DNA of 64,000 nucleotides from Chaunax sp. Z400 (taxonomy: Eukaryota; Chordata; Actinopteri; Lophiiformes; Chaunacidae). The position numbers and the translations under genes are program-made. The stretch covers positions 10,309,501 through 10,373,500 of the forward strand of contig CM075202.1 in NCBI GenBank assembly GCA_037577475.1, written 5' to 3'. The notes below the pieces were generated by a model. The model was not told the origin of the DNA, made no database searches, and saw only the letters and a program-made list of their open reading frames with translations. Shown piece after piece: positions 36,691 through 49,620 of this stretch. Position 1 is the first letter of the stretch, and every line of letters starts with the position of its first letter.

Positions 36691-37065
36691 TATCACACCT
36701 TTATGGATCCTTCCTCATACTCGTGCTCGATCTCCTTCTATTATGTGGTTACCTTATACATCTCATATGAGGACTTTTAAAGATACAAAAACTGCTTCTA
36801 GTGAATTAAGTTGTCTTGTTCTTCCATCAAACTGATAATTGTCACTGAGGTACATGCCACCCTTTTAAAAGTCATCAGATATTCCATTCTCGAGCAATAT
36901 TTTATTTTCCATTGTGTCAAATAACATTATATATCAATCATGAGCAAATCTATACAGTTCCTTTATCCTGTGTAGAAAACAGAGACTTGTTGAGCATTGT
37001 AATAATTTACATTACAATGGTAAATGTGGTATAACTAATAAACTATAAAAAAATTCCTGGATCCA
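36691..37065. other. AT-rich spacer with a 9-bp hairpin
   Basis: CATTGTAAT (36995-37003) and ATTACAATG (37011-37019) form a perfect 9-bp stem with a 7-nt loop, 50 bp left of the minisatellite. Confidence 0.6.
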
Positions 37066-37071
37066 GACGGT

Positions 37072-37456
37072 GTTCCCATTTGAACAATAACAACGATGAC
37101 AACATTCCCATTTGAACAATAACAACAATGACAACATTCCTATTTAAACAATAACAATGGTGACTTCATTCCCATTTGAACAATAACAACGACAACATTC
37201 CCGCTTGAACAATAACATCGACAACAACATTCCCGTTTGAACAATAACAACGACGACAACATTCCCCTTTGAACAATTACGACGAGGACAACATTCCCAT
37301 TTGAACAATAACAACGACGACAACATTCCCGTTTGAACAATAACGACGACGACAACATTCCCATTTGAACAATAATAACAATGACAACGATTCCATTTGA
37401 ACAATAACAACAACGACAACATTTCCATTTGAACAATAACAACGACGACAACATTG
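37072..37456. repeat. Minisatellite, 32-bp period, about 12 copies
   Basis: The anchor tgaacaataa recurs at 37081, 37113, 37145 (as taaacaataa), 37177, 37206, 37238, 37270 (as tgaacaatta), 37302, 37334, 37366, 37398 and 37430. Spacing is 32 bp throughout except one 29-bp step. Each unit continues with an AAC/GAC triplet run and then acaacattccc. Units differ mainly by transitions and by one triplet, so the array is moderately diverged. Three overlapping minus-strand frames, rich in Cys, Val and Leu, exist only because the unit lacks stops on that strand and 32 is not a multiple of three. Confidence 0.95.
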
Positions 37457-37539
37457 TCCCATGATTTAACCCTCTGAATGAAGTCATTATAAAGTTTGAC
37501 AGAGCAATCGAAACTTTTTACACTTCACTGCTCTCCTGT

Positions 37540-37652
37540 GGTTGTATTGCTGTGGACGTAAAGGACGCTCAGAAGTTTGCAGGCATTGACGAATAGACCA
37601 TTTACAGATGTGCAAATCAATTTGCGTAGATGGAGCATAAATGGGCCTTAAG
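37540..37652. mobile_element. Probable DNA-element end, inverted relative to 24653
   Basis: The string agcataaatgggcctt near 37636-37652 is the reverse complement of the border at about 24657. It lies 180 bp right of the minisatellite, which may be an internally expanded part of the same element. Confidence 0.35.
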
Positions 37653-39949
37653 TTTAAAGTCTGGTGCATCTCACACAGATGCAGTCTGACAAAACATCAG
37701 CATTTGACAACCTGGGAATGAGATTAAGTTGAATTAAACTGTTGCCAGAACTATGTAGGAATCCTACCAGTCATGGTACAGTCAGCCGTTATGCATACAT
37801 CATACTGTACATTAGAATCTTACTCACAGCAGCCACCTCAACCTCCCACAACTGTATCTGTTTATATCAGCCTTACCTTGACCGTACGGCTCCTCCATTG
37901 ATTACTGCCTATACTTCTTCACTCAGAAACATAATGCATCACAAAGACCAAACTGTCTGTGAAGGGCTAAAATAATTGTTTATAATAGACCCTCCACTTG
38001 CAATGACAAGAGTGCTATGATGTGTTTTAGGGTGTAGACAAGAGCTACCGCTTTGTGCTCAGGTAATTTTCTTTCCAGGCGTAAGTGGTCAAGGTCTGGC
38101 GTTTTTAAATGTGTGTGTGTGATGTGGTGTGGGGGAACTGTATTGTTTCAGGAGATGCACCAATGTCCATTTGGAGAGCAGCAACACTCGTCTCCCCACT
38201 TGAGGAACAATGGAATACACTTCAGAGATGCTGCATATGAAGTATGTTTATGAGGGCGCTTGGACAATGGGGGATGATGTTACACAACACAAGAAATGGG
38301 TTTGCCTCTGAGAGAAATGAGGTGGGCCCAGCAGACATCCTTGACATTCACCGATAATTAAAATCTTTTGAAATAGTGAGAAAGACCGTCAGTGTTTACA
38401 GTAGCCTGTGATTGCAGAAAGAGCTGCAGCCACTTTGAGTGCAGGAGAAAGTGGGCTGGAGTCATTTTGGGGAAGGGGGGGTTGTTGAGGTACAGTGAGA
38501 GACAGCACATTATGTTGGTGTTTTGTTTGACATAAAATCCTGCTAACCACTACTGTAAACCAGGAGCTCTGCCAAGGCTCACAGGTGTCATCGGGGACTT
38601 GGCCACGGGCCACAGAGAGAAGACCCAGAGGTCCTGAGGCTCGCTTGGAAGTGTCACCCACATGCAAGATGTACCAAAACCTTATGGTGAGAGGAAGAGG
38701 TCAGCAGGAGATAGAGATGAGGAGGAGATAACATCTGAGAGTGGGAAAAAGAAGGAAAGATACTGGGTATATTTATGACACATACTTCACTGTATCGAAT
38801 GGTCAGAGAGGTGAAAGGAATACAGAAAAGGATTTTTTTTAATCTATTTGTTGAGTGATATGACATTTTAATGATCCCAGCACCAGGTCATTCCATCAAA
38901 CATGTGTATATTTACTAAGAAACGGAGTGTAAAAAAAATACAGCATGCAGAACAAATGCCTTTGGTTAGGTCAGAGTGTCTTCTAATGACCTCATTTACT
39001 AACAACAAACCCTGCAACCTAGCAGGCAAACACACAACACAGCAAGACCTCTCCTTTATCCCTGTGTGACAGAGGAGGGAGGGGGAGACGGATAAAGGGA
39101 GAGAATGAAAGAGGAGGCCGAGAGGGAATAAGGAAACAGGGAGAAAAGAAAGAAAGAGCAAGATGTGAAAGAAGAGTTGACTTATAGAGAGAAAGGAAAG
39201 AGGGGATGGTAAAGCGGAGAAAGAAAATATAGAGTCAGCAAGGTAAGAGAGCCTAAAGGAAGAATGCAATCAAACATCGTAAGCACGGTCTCTGTGTGAC
39301 TGCTCAACCTTGCCAAAGAAAATAGGTTACCTCTGTTTCTACGGGTGCCCAGGGGAGGCACAAACTGGCAAGAGTTGTGCCCCTGTGTCATCCTGTAAAC
39401 ACTTAAACACGAAAACTGCCCCGCAACACGACTGACAACCACTTCCCTCGTAACACAGGACAATGTGTGATGTATAATGTATAATATGTCCACACAGTGG
39501 CAAACATATTTAGTTAAACACTCATTCTAAAATTATGGGTGTTTTACATCACACAACCTATTATAAAAAATTTAAAAAAACTATGATAAAAAATATTTGT
39601 AGACAGCCTGTTTTAATTATGAAAATTTGTCCAAACTTAAGTAAGACTTTACATTTGAAAATCAGAAGTGTGCAGACAAATATAGAAATACTGACAAAAG
39701 AATTTATCTAGAACGACACACTGTATTTTTTTAGTCAGTAAAAACATCCTCACCACATAGAATTCCATCTCAAATCAGAAGTAAAACAGATTTTTTTCTT
39801 CTTTTTTTTGTATGGCTTGAATAATGAAGGTATCATGTGTTCATTTGGGGGGGCTTTAACTGTGCTGGGAGGTGGGTTTTGTGTCACAGTAAGTGTTTCT
39901 CTCAGGCTTCTCTTTGGCTTCTCTCAGGCTGCTGGTATCCTTAATTTTA
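37653..39949. other. Intergenic DNA, no gene seen
   Basis: Complex sequence occurs at about 38390-38660. A purine-rich stretch at 39070-39260 leaves a Ser/Leu/Phe-rich minus-strand frame. No exon was recognised. Confidence 0.4.
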
Positions 39950-40043
39950 ATGGAGAAACGTAAGAGAGATATCGATCGTCTCACTCTTGGCCAGAAAGCG
40001 AATGAGCGCATGAGTCAAAATTTGAACAATTCCTTTAAAGGTG
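39950..40043 (+). repeat. Foldback-type teleost repeat, right-end fragment
   Basis: agagagatatcgatcgtctc, ggccagaaagcgaatgagcg and the end aacaattcctttaaag match the terminal region of the repeat family found at 53309-53540 and 60060-60110. The left part is missing. Confidence 0.5.
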
Positions 40044-40400
40044 GCGTCAGTGTTGGCATAAAAATACGTGAAATTTTCATTATTAAAAAAAAAAAAAACT
40101 TAAATGCTTTTTTGTTGATTAAAACTTGTCCTAAATTGAACAAAAATAAAAATTACTAAAATGTGACTACTAGATTTTTGTCAAAAGACAAAGCTAAATC
40201 CTAATCAGGTGCCAGAACACATGGCTGGATGTATTTCCTCTCAGTGCAAATGAAAAAGAGGGAGCAGATTCAACTGCAAAGGTTCACTTCTCTTCTTGAC
40301 AGTGAGCATAAGTGCATCCACCCGTCCCTCCATCTCTCTCTCCTTCCATCCATCTGAGCGTCGCTAAAGCCCATCTTAATCTCCCTCTTCCACAATCACG
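40044..40400. other. Intergenic DNA, no gene seen
   Basis: AT-rich with an A-run at about 40086-40098. Confidence 0.4.
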
Positions 40401-40580
40401 GAACAAAGAGCAGAGTGCTGGCAGATCCTTGTTTTTCTAACTAATGTCGATTACATATTTGATAAACATGCATTTGCATTAGCATTAGCTGAGGTCAGGA
40501 TTAGCAGCATTCATCCTCAAACTGTTCTGTCTCTATGCTTCGCCTGTTTGTTGATCTTTTTTCTGGCAGTGCCTTTTTTT
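40401..40580. promoter_or_regulatory. Candidate regulatory block with POU octamer
   Basis: ATTTGCAT at 40472-40479 is a consensus octamer. It lies among attacatatttgataaacatg and gcattagcattagctgagg, a tight group of POU- and homeodomain-like sites. Function is inferred. Confidence 0.3.
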
Positions 40581-41600
<1,020 letters not shown>

Positions 41601-42480
41601 CTTTTCCTCCATCTAAAGCATATTCTTTTCAAGGTTAGTTTGAAAAATATGTCTTAAAAAAGAGGGCAATAATAATTGGTGGTAATTATAGAACATTTAG
41701 AATAGAGAACAAACTGATGCCATAGTGATGAAATTGAGGAGCAACATTAGTATCTAGAGTTGAACCTAATTACATTTGTGGAAACAATGTCAGACAAGAA
41801 TCAATCAAGGAGTCCTGTGGCCATTGCTAATCAGATCTTATTAGTGTCCTTATTGTTCACTCATGGATCACAAATGCAAAAAAGAAATGATTATTTCTCC
41901 AGTGGTCTGTTTGTTTTAATTGGAGAGATGACAAAACAACTGCTCTGGAAGTTTTGATATCTGGTAGATAATTTAAGGGCCAGAGTACAAATAAAGTGAG
42001 AGGAGGGGAAAAACACTCATTCCTTAATTAAAATGTTTTGGTCTCCTTCTTCCATATTAGAGACCTATTAACCTTATCAATGCAGGCAGAAAGACATAGA
42101 AGATTCTGTCTCTAATAAACCAGGATAGTGAGACAAACACATTGGTTGATTAAACTAGATGCAGCCCTGATCGCTCTGTTTCTGTGTACTCATTAATATT
42201 GCTGAGTTTTCTAAGAGCGTATTATTTATTAATTCATACAGTAATATATGATCACTATTTTTTCCACTTATATCTGTCTTTTGGTTCAAAATCTGAAACA
42301 ACTTGTCCATTTTAATTCTTAATGTTTGTCCAAACTGTACAATTTGTCCTGGATGGCTCAACAACGATCTCCAGAGGAGGATTTTCTTTTTTTTTTATAT
42401 TACATTTCCATATAGACAAGTGCATCTCCAACACTGTTATTCCTGTCACAGGGAACTTAAACCAAATAAAATGATTTGAC
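41601..42480. other. AT-rich intergenic DNA with many TAAT cores
   Basis: No repeat family or exon. TAATTG/CAATTA and TAATCA motifs are frequent at 41670-41960, so part may be regulatory. Confidence 0.3.
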
Positions 42481-42840
42481 AGATAAGAATTGTTCAATTA
42501 GCTTTCATTGAAGCCGAGTGATTGGTGGAAATGTAATCGCGGCTCTCCTGCTGGATCTCCGGGTCGAGGATTTGTAGAGAACGATTGATGTGATTGGTTG
42601 CTCGTCTTTCTGAGAGTTGTCCAATTGCTGGCCCATATGGACCCCTCTGACCCCTCCAGCCTCTTCATACTTCCAACTCCATGGCTCCATTTAGCAAACA
42701 GAAGCTGCTAAAGGACTGCTAAGTTGTACTTCAGCGGTCCTCCAGTCCAATCACTCATTTACCTGAAGTGATTTTATCACTCTCCAGAGATAATCATGGA
42801 GAGTCCGACACTAAGTGCTGGGTTATTGAACTGACAACGA
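42481..42840. promoter_or_regulatory. Candidate regulatory block with three GTGATTGG sites
   Basis: GTGATTGG occurs at 42518-42525 and 42590-42597, and its reverse CCAATCAC at 42747-42754. These are CCAAT-type cores extended identically on both sides, also compatible with PBX-type TGATTG sites. The block is repeat-free. Function is inferred. Confidence 0.38.
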
Positions 42841-43218
42841 ACAATTAACAAAGTTCTAAACCTTGCCTGTGTTCAGGCTCTGTGTTAGAAGCATCTTAAT
42901 AAGGTATTACTAGGATGAGTTTGGGGCATAGAAATGTGCTTTATTTAGATGTCATGATGTAAATAAATACTGCTGAGTTAAAACTAAACATTCGTCTCTA
43001 AGTAATGGATGGTGGATATCCTCTCCAGATGGATTTCTCTCTGTCAAGTAGCTTTAAAAGGTTTTGGGATTTGTGGAGTGGGCATGGCTACTGGTTTTCA
43101 CATTTTGGGTCCTGGACTCGCAGTGGTTGGTCTGAGGGGAGATTTTGAGAGGGGAATTATCTGGAATGGAGAGGGTAGAATGAAGGCGATTTGTGTGTAT
43201 CTTTGTGTGAGTGTGTAT
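42841..43218. other. Intergenic DNA, no gene seen
   Basis: Ordinary sequence. A plus-strand frame from 43009 crosses the following GA repeat and is not supported. Confidence 0.4.

Positions 43219-43250
<32 letters not shown>
43219..43250. repeat. (GA)n microsatellite
   Basis: About 32 bp of GA with one CA interruption. Confidence 0.92.
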
Positions 43251-44379
43251 CCGTGCTTCAATGTTCCCCATGGTCAGTGTGCAAAAAAACCCCACAGAGG
43301 GGCCCAAATGCATGGAGCATTTTTGAGAAGGCTGCCTGCATCAGCTTTGCTCAGATCTCCCTTAATCCTTCCCACTTGAACCTTAGTCCACCACAATCTG
43401 CATGCCAACAGATTAACACAATGCGCAAAGATAATTCAGCCGGCCCAGGACTGACAGTGATCTCGCAAATCTCTGAACGGCCAAGGGAAGACACCTCCCA
43501 AAAACCGAGATTAAGTCCACAGATCTGAAGCCCTAGACCCTCTTAGGACATATATTAGCATTACTGCTGGATGCTTTATTTATATATTTATCTGATTTTA
43601 GAAACAGATAATGCTCAGCTTGAGTGTCACAAAATCTGCCTTGGGTAGGATGGAGGGATGAGACCATAACCCAGATTGAGGGAGCAAGAAAAACAGTGGG
43701 AGGTGGAGAGAGAAAAAGGCAGAGTGTTCTGTAATCCATATTATATGATACCAAAGGCCGAGGGAGTTATTTAAGAAGCTCTTTGTTGTGCTCTTTTTGG
43801 AAATGTCATTCAGGGATGGGATGAGGGCGACCATTCCTATTCTGTGACAGATTATGTGATTTCAATTAAGGGGCTGAAGATTGAAGATTTGAGAAGTATT
43901 ATTTCTATTGTCAAATACGGAGAGAGAGGAAGACTGAGGGAATGGTATTTGAGTCCTCATACAACACTCACATGAAATTCAAATGCATTCTAGTGTTCCT
44001 GCGAGCTAATACCAGTCTTCAGCAGTCTGAGTCAAGTGGAATCATCCAATTGTCTGTCTTGTTTTAGTTTTGTTTGACTAATTTGTCTTGCTTAGTTGTG
44101 CGGGAGGGATTTGGCCTGGTTGTTGCAAGTACAAACATACACTACACACTCCTACCTGGAGTATTGTATGAAGACTGGTGTGAAAAGAAGTCTGTCCTTG
44201 AAGTATCTCTGAAGTTCGTTCACACGCAATAGCATATGAACTAAATAGACACCATCCACTTTGAAAACAGCCACAATTTGCATCTCCACTTCCTCAACTT
44301 GTAACATTTTTTTTGGGTGGGGGGGGGGGACGCAGAGGATGGGGTGGGGACGAAGTTGCCAAACTCCTTCCCCATTGTG
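43251..44379. other. Intergenic DNA, no gene seen
   Basis: Mixed sequence. A T-run and G-run pair lies at about 44308-44330. Confidence 0.4.
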
Positions 44380-44560
44380 TTTTTCCCAGTGCGGTGCTGG
44401 GATAGTTTGGAGAGCTTGCTGTGTTCCCGCGGCGACAGACTGCGGCCTCTCTCTGCCGCGCTCAAGGGCCCTTGAGGCGACCATTATCTGGACGCCCGCC
44501 TCGCTGAGGCATATGGGTAATTACTGAGCTAATAGAGTGATGGAGAGAGAGGCAGAGGCA
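44380..44560. promoter_or_regulatory. Candidate regulatory block with 16-bp palindrome
   Basis: A GC- and CpG-rich block in an AT-rich setting. It contains the perfect palindrome CTCAAGGGCCCTTGAG at 44461-44476, which is two inverted CTCAAG motifs (an NKX2-1-like core) around GGGCCC, followed by gggtaattactgagctaata. Enhancer or insulator function is inferred. Confidence 0.38.
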
Positions 44561-44832
44561 GGAGCCTAGGCCAATTAGATGATGCATTAGTGCTCTGTCT
44601 TTTGTAAGCACCTAATGTGTGGGGAAAGGATGGGGTAGATAGAGAAAACGTGTCATTTCTGAAGGGTCAGGATCCTTGAGCAAATGCAAACAGTCACACT
44701 CGCACATAAACACACATGTATGGGACTCACTTGTGCACATAGTAGCTGCACACACATTTAGCATGTGTGCGCAAACACACAGAGACACTGAGATCACATT
44801 TGCGCAATTGCTCCTAGAGTGTACCCCCCCCA

Positions 44833-44932
<100 letters not shown>

Positions 44933-45164
44933 TGATTACTGATCAGTGTGTGTGTACACTGATTACTGCACTTTGTTTTGCTCTTTTCTCTAAGTGCCTG
45001 AAGAGTGTGAAGTTATAATTATTGCACACTCTGGCTCTACCTCATGTCTGTATGCGCACATACACACATAAACATGCACATGCACGCACACATTCACAAA
45101 CACACACACACACGCACACACCAAATGCAGATGAGTCCAAAATAACGAGGGGACCCTGCCCAGT

Positions 45165-45275
45165 CTATTGAGGTCTGCTATGAGAATCCACTCCATCAAT
45201 TACATTAAAGAGGCTGCCTAATGATGGCCACAGCTGTAATCATGCTCAGCTGAAGCATTTTACACCCCACTTCTT
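45165..45275. promoter_or_regulatory. Candidate regulatory block with paired E-boxes
   Basis: Two CAGCTG E-boxes at 45231-45236 and 45247-45252 flank a TAATCATG homeodomain-like core. Upstream lie ccatcaattacattaaagag and cctaatgatgg. The spacing of 16 bp places the E-boxes about one and a half helical turns apart. Function is inferred. Confidence 0.35.
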
Positions 45276-45744
45276 TGTTTTTACCTATTATCATCCATCC
45301 CACAAAGGAGACACATTCTATCTCAAGCATCGGCACTGTGTTTTGAGTTAAGAATGTGCTTTTTTGTCATCATCCAGTTTTGTCAGATTGTGAATCAGTG
45401 TTTTGGCAGTTGCAGGTGGAGTCATTGAGGCTGGCAGGCAGTGGGAGCAGCAGAAAGTTGTCAAGTTGGTGCAGAGTTTTTCATGTTTCGTTTTTTAATC
45501 ACTCTCACAGGTTGAATTGTAACGTAAAACCTGGTTGCACTTCAACTTTTGAAGTGAATTTGGCTGGAAAACTAGGATTTTCTCGAATAAAGTTACTGTC
45601 TTACTTACCGAGTGAATACTGTAAAACTTTTATTCCAATTTACTGTGAAATCTGAGCAGTTTTCTGAAGTGATATGCTTTAAACTTAAATGCAAACTTGG
45701 AGGAATGATACGTGATTACAGCACTTTAAGAGAGTCATTGCTAT
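45276..45744. other. Intergenic DNA, no gene seen
   Basis: A 99-codon plus-strand frame at 45356-45655 has no recognisable motif and no splice context. Confidence 0.4.
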
Positions 45745-45747
45745 TAT

Positions 45748-45965
45748 ACCCCCGCCAAAGGAGCCATATATGGTAGCCCTTATTCGTCCATGTGTTCGTA
45801 CGTATACTGTACAAAACAAGTTTGATGGGTTAAGTCTGTCTACATCACCTCTTAAAACTGAGGGACAGAATTCAATGAAATTCTATACAGGCTTTGTACG
45901 AGCCCTAGAAGTGTGCATCTCATAATTGGTTTGTCTATTTTTACAGTTTTAACCAAAATCTATGT
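45748..45965 (-). repeat. Dispersed teleost repeat, 'cgccaaagga' family
   Basis: It begins tacccccgccaaaggagcca, the reverse complement of the end of the related copy at about 58030-58050 (cttggtggaggta). Diverged family boxes follow, such as ttcaatgaaattctatacag. It is probably a retroelement-derived tail; the class is not resolved. Confidence 0.45.
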
Positions 45966-46129
45966 CATTCTGCTATAACTCTGCTATGATAGAGGTTGTG
46001 GTCTATCCACAACAGCACAAATGGAGTTCTTCCAGTAGGCAGGGACTCAAAATTTCTTGTTCTCCCTTCAAGTGTCATAATATTCAGAAAAAGTAAGTAA
46101 GTTGTAAAACGCTTTGATTGGTCAATTAG

Positions 46130-46475
46130 ACTGGAAAGGTATACTATAAAAGTACAGTCCGTTTTAATAGTAGTATTACAGTAACATTCTTTAATTATCA
46201 CTGAATACAGGATACTGTACTGTACTGATACACTACATTCTAATACAGTTAACATACTGTAAATAAACAGTAATTTACTGACAGAATTGTGATCAATTGT
46301 GCTGTAAATTTACAAGACCATGGTAATGAACTGTATATTTATTTAAAGTAATATACCATGATTCTATAATACCGTAAGAAACTGTAAAAAAAAAAAATCT
46401 GTACTTAGCAGGTGAAGCTGCTGCCACTTAATTACTGTAAATTTACAGTGAAAAGTTTTACAGTGTACCTTTAAT
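46130..46475. mobile_element. MITE-like repeat rich in TTTACAGT palindromes
   Basis: Multiple TACTGTAAATTTACAG-type motifs, including the perfect 16-bp palindrome ACTGTAAATTTACAGT at 46434-46449, and an end reading gttttacagtgtacctttaa. This resembles the abundant fish ACTGTAAA/TTTACAGT MITEs. Borders are approximate. Confidence 0.45.
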
Positions 46476-48880
46476 GTCAGATTTGCACTATAATTATCGC
46501 AGTGAGTTGTGATCTCAACCTCTCCAACTTTTGTAAACAACAAGGACATGAGGAGTCACTCGTAATGAGCGCCAGTCTTTCTCAGCACCACAAACATTTT
46601 CTCTTAAATTACATGCAAATAGCTCCATGTCATCAACGTAATTATTATTCCACAGTATTAGCATCAAAACAGTCTCATCTAAGGGTGAACACAGCCAGGA
46701 CTTTATTGCTGAACAAAAGTGCATGATTGACCCTCCAAACCGACTCCATTGTTACGTATAACAATAACTCCAAAGATCTTTGCTTTCCTCTCCGTGTTCC
46801 CTCACCACAGCGTCTGACCACTTCAGTATCATTGCCACAATTACAGACACACATGTGAGTGTGTTTTTATGTGACACTGAAACTTGCATGGGGCATTGTT
46901 AACCATTCAATCCCCACAGATGAAACTGTAATAGCCATGTATTATTATTCCAAATCAGAAATAGCTGCTCTCATTATCAAACAAAAGACTCTATTACTGA
47001 TATTATCAAAAGGGGAAACTGAGGAGGGGGTCTGTATCATTCAGCGTTTAAATGACTTTGTTTCACAGCCTCTAAGTGGGATGTGTTTTTTAAATACAGA
47101 TCAGCCTCACATCTTTGACATTGTTGCTGCTGAGTGACAATGTGTGAGTTTTTGGGCAATTATTGGCGATGGTGAAGCCACAGCTCTCGTATCATGTGTT
47201 TTTGTTTTATGGTGGCTTTGGAAATACCTTAATTGCACCTAATTCAAGCCCATCTTTGATGACGAAAGGTAGTGGGATAAACTCAACTGCGCTTGCAGTT
47301 CCACAGATGTATTTGATCTTTTGTGCAGACAGGGGTAGCTCCAACTGATGCTCAAAGACATCCCTAGACTAAACCGCCTCAAGGAGCTTACTTGAGGGGA
47401 TCTTAGCTCCGGTGATTCACAAATGAAAGCAGCTGAGAGACAGGTGTTGGCAGGAAAATATGTTTTAAAGACCCTAGAAAAAGTTTGACCAAACCAATTA
47501 TAGAGAAGTGAGGATAAAAGGTTAGGTTTACGTTTTTTCTTTTACTGATTTTTCGATTTCCCACTAGTAGTATTTTTTTTTTAACCATCATTTCTGTCAG
47601 TAATATCAGATCAGATCAGATTGTGAAAAATCTGATTCTAGTCATGTTGGTTTGTGCTCTCTGAGTGCTGTCTAGATTGTTATAGTCATTTTGTCGGTCA
47701 TTCCCATGCTGCAACCAGATTGAGATCTAAATATGAGGGATTCACATATAATGTAGCACAATTATATCATTTGTAAAAGGCTTGCATCACGTTTTAAGCC
47801 ATGATTATGGTGACCAAGTGTTGTGGTGACTGAGGGTTCTTAGCTGTAAAAAGTGTTAAGTTTGACATCATACATTTATTAATGGATTAGTTACATTTTA
47901 ACCAATCCCCTGTGTTAGAAAGATTTACATAAGCCGAACATGTTGTGTAAATACTGGTCTGCAAACAAGACGGTGGATTTACCCTCCCCTTCCACCCCCT
48001 GGTATTCGGTGATACAACTGAGTAACGGACTCTGCCGCAAACAAAACGCATGCTAATGTGTGACCTGGCTCTCGAGTCTCACCTCCTGCGATAGAGAACC
48101 ATAGTTCTCAAGTACAGCCAACCTGGTCCTTATTCCATCAATGGGAGGCCCTCCTCTCTCAACATTCAGACACATACCCATCCCTCCATCCTCCAGACAG
48201 AGAGCCCTCTCCTCCTGAGCCAACCCCCCCTTCCACCCACACAGTGGCCCCTGCCCTGGGTAGGACCGGTCTCCATCTCTTCTGGATTGAAGGGCCCTTC
48301 AGACGTCTACTGAGAAAGAGCAGAGGGGTGGGAAATAGAGGGAGAAGAGACAAGCAAAGAACAGAAAATACCGGAGAGAAGGGAGAATATCTTTTGAAAA
48401 AAAAAATGACAGAGAGGTGTGAAAAGAGAAAGATTGAAGGAGGGCGTAGAGGAGATGAATATTGCATTGGTGCCCCTGAGGGTTATGGCTGTAATTCATG
48501 TTGTGTATTAATGTGTGAAGCGCTAGTATTCTCTGACATGCTAATCTCACTGTGTTTCTTTGTTGTGTTGGCTGGTGTCTACTAGTGTCACATACACTCA
48601 TCTCTACTCTCTTCCTTCGCTTTCTTCTCTTTATGTGCTCGCTTTTGGAGTGGACGATCAGAGGGAGAAACAGTGGGTAAACAGTGCTGTTGTCTAAAAG
48701 GATCACATTTGAATAACTAACACATTGTTGGCATTAGCATACATTAATTATTCAGCCCTGCAAAGGTGCTATCCATTTTCCAAATAAGCCTGGGTTGTTT
48801 TGTCAATTGCTGTTTACAGAAGGAATGCTTCCAGGAATCAGGACACATGAAAGAAAAAAGAAAAAAGAAAACTGTTAAGA
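46476..48880. other. Intergenic DNA, no gene seen
   Basis: AT-rich with a TCAGATCAGATCAGAT short repeat near 47606-47622 and a purine-rich stretch at 48310-48450 that leaves spurious frames. No exon was recognised. Confidence 0.4.
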
Positions 48881-49300
48881 GAAACTCAGTTTGCTGCCAT
48901 CAGCTCCGAAGACCCCGGGGCTTAACGGGGCGACATTCGTCCTCGTTTTCCATTTTCTATGTAACAAGGAGGAAAATTTCAGAGGTATGGCAAGTGTTGA
49001 ATAGTCAGCAAGATGCTTTTCACTTTCCTCCTGATTACTTTATCGGTTTGAAATCTTGGATGGGAAGAATAATTGCGAGATTGAGCCAAGCCAGAATTTC
49101 CTGGAGGTAGCATATCTCTCAAGTCTCAGTTGGTGTGGATGGAGGAGAGGAGAGGGATCTCCTCCTGCATGTTTATCCACAGTAATCAGGAGTCTGTGGA
49201 ACCGGAGCAGAGGCTTGGCAGTGAGGGGACCCAGCCACATTAGAGAGGAATGAGTAGCAATGTGCCAAGCCTGGCACACCAACACTTCATACACAGCATC
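48881..49300. promoter_or_regulatory. Candidate regulatory block
   Basis: Complex repeat-free DNA with CpG-containing segments (gaagaccccggggcttaacg near 48908). No coding frame is supported. Confidence 0.25.
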
Positions 49301-49620
49301 CTTTCTGATTTGGTCAAAACTTTAGGAAAGAGAGAGAGACTCTTAATCTGGACCAAACTGGACCAGTGTTTCAGTTTTGTTGTGTTGTTTTTTCTTCTTC
49401 TTCGTCTCTCCCCATGAACTTTTGCAGCAATGCAGTGGGGAACAAAAGAAGCCGTTCTGGGTTGACAAAGAGGAGAATAGATGGTATGCGAACGACAAGC
49501 CGCCATCTGCTCTGGAGGATGACCAAAATCTTGACACACTTCAGCAATCCCACAATCCCCTGTTCCAGAAGCGTTCCAGGCGCCCCATTCATACTCTCCC
49601 CTCCACTCCCAGAGTCTGTG
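49301..49620. other. Intergenic DNA, no gene seen
   Basis: Frames are open in several phases on both strands at 49366-49652, with none showing protein-like features. A mixed stretch with a T/CTT-rich patch at 49385-49405. Confidence 0.35.

Noticed and set aside
36308..36835. 175-codon plus-strand frame
   Set aside because: Ser/Leu/Pro-rich output of a pyrimidine-rich tract; a second frame is open over the same bases.
37140..37487. Cys-rich minus-strand frames that look like a small repeat protein
   Set aside because: Three phases are open at once because the 32-bp minisatellite unit lacks stops on this strand. No splice site, start context or conserved protein pattern was seen.
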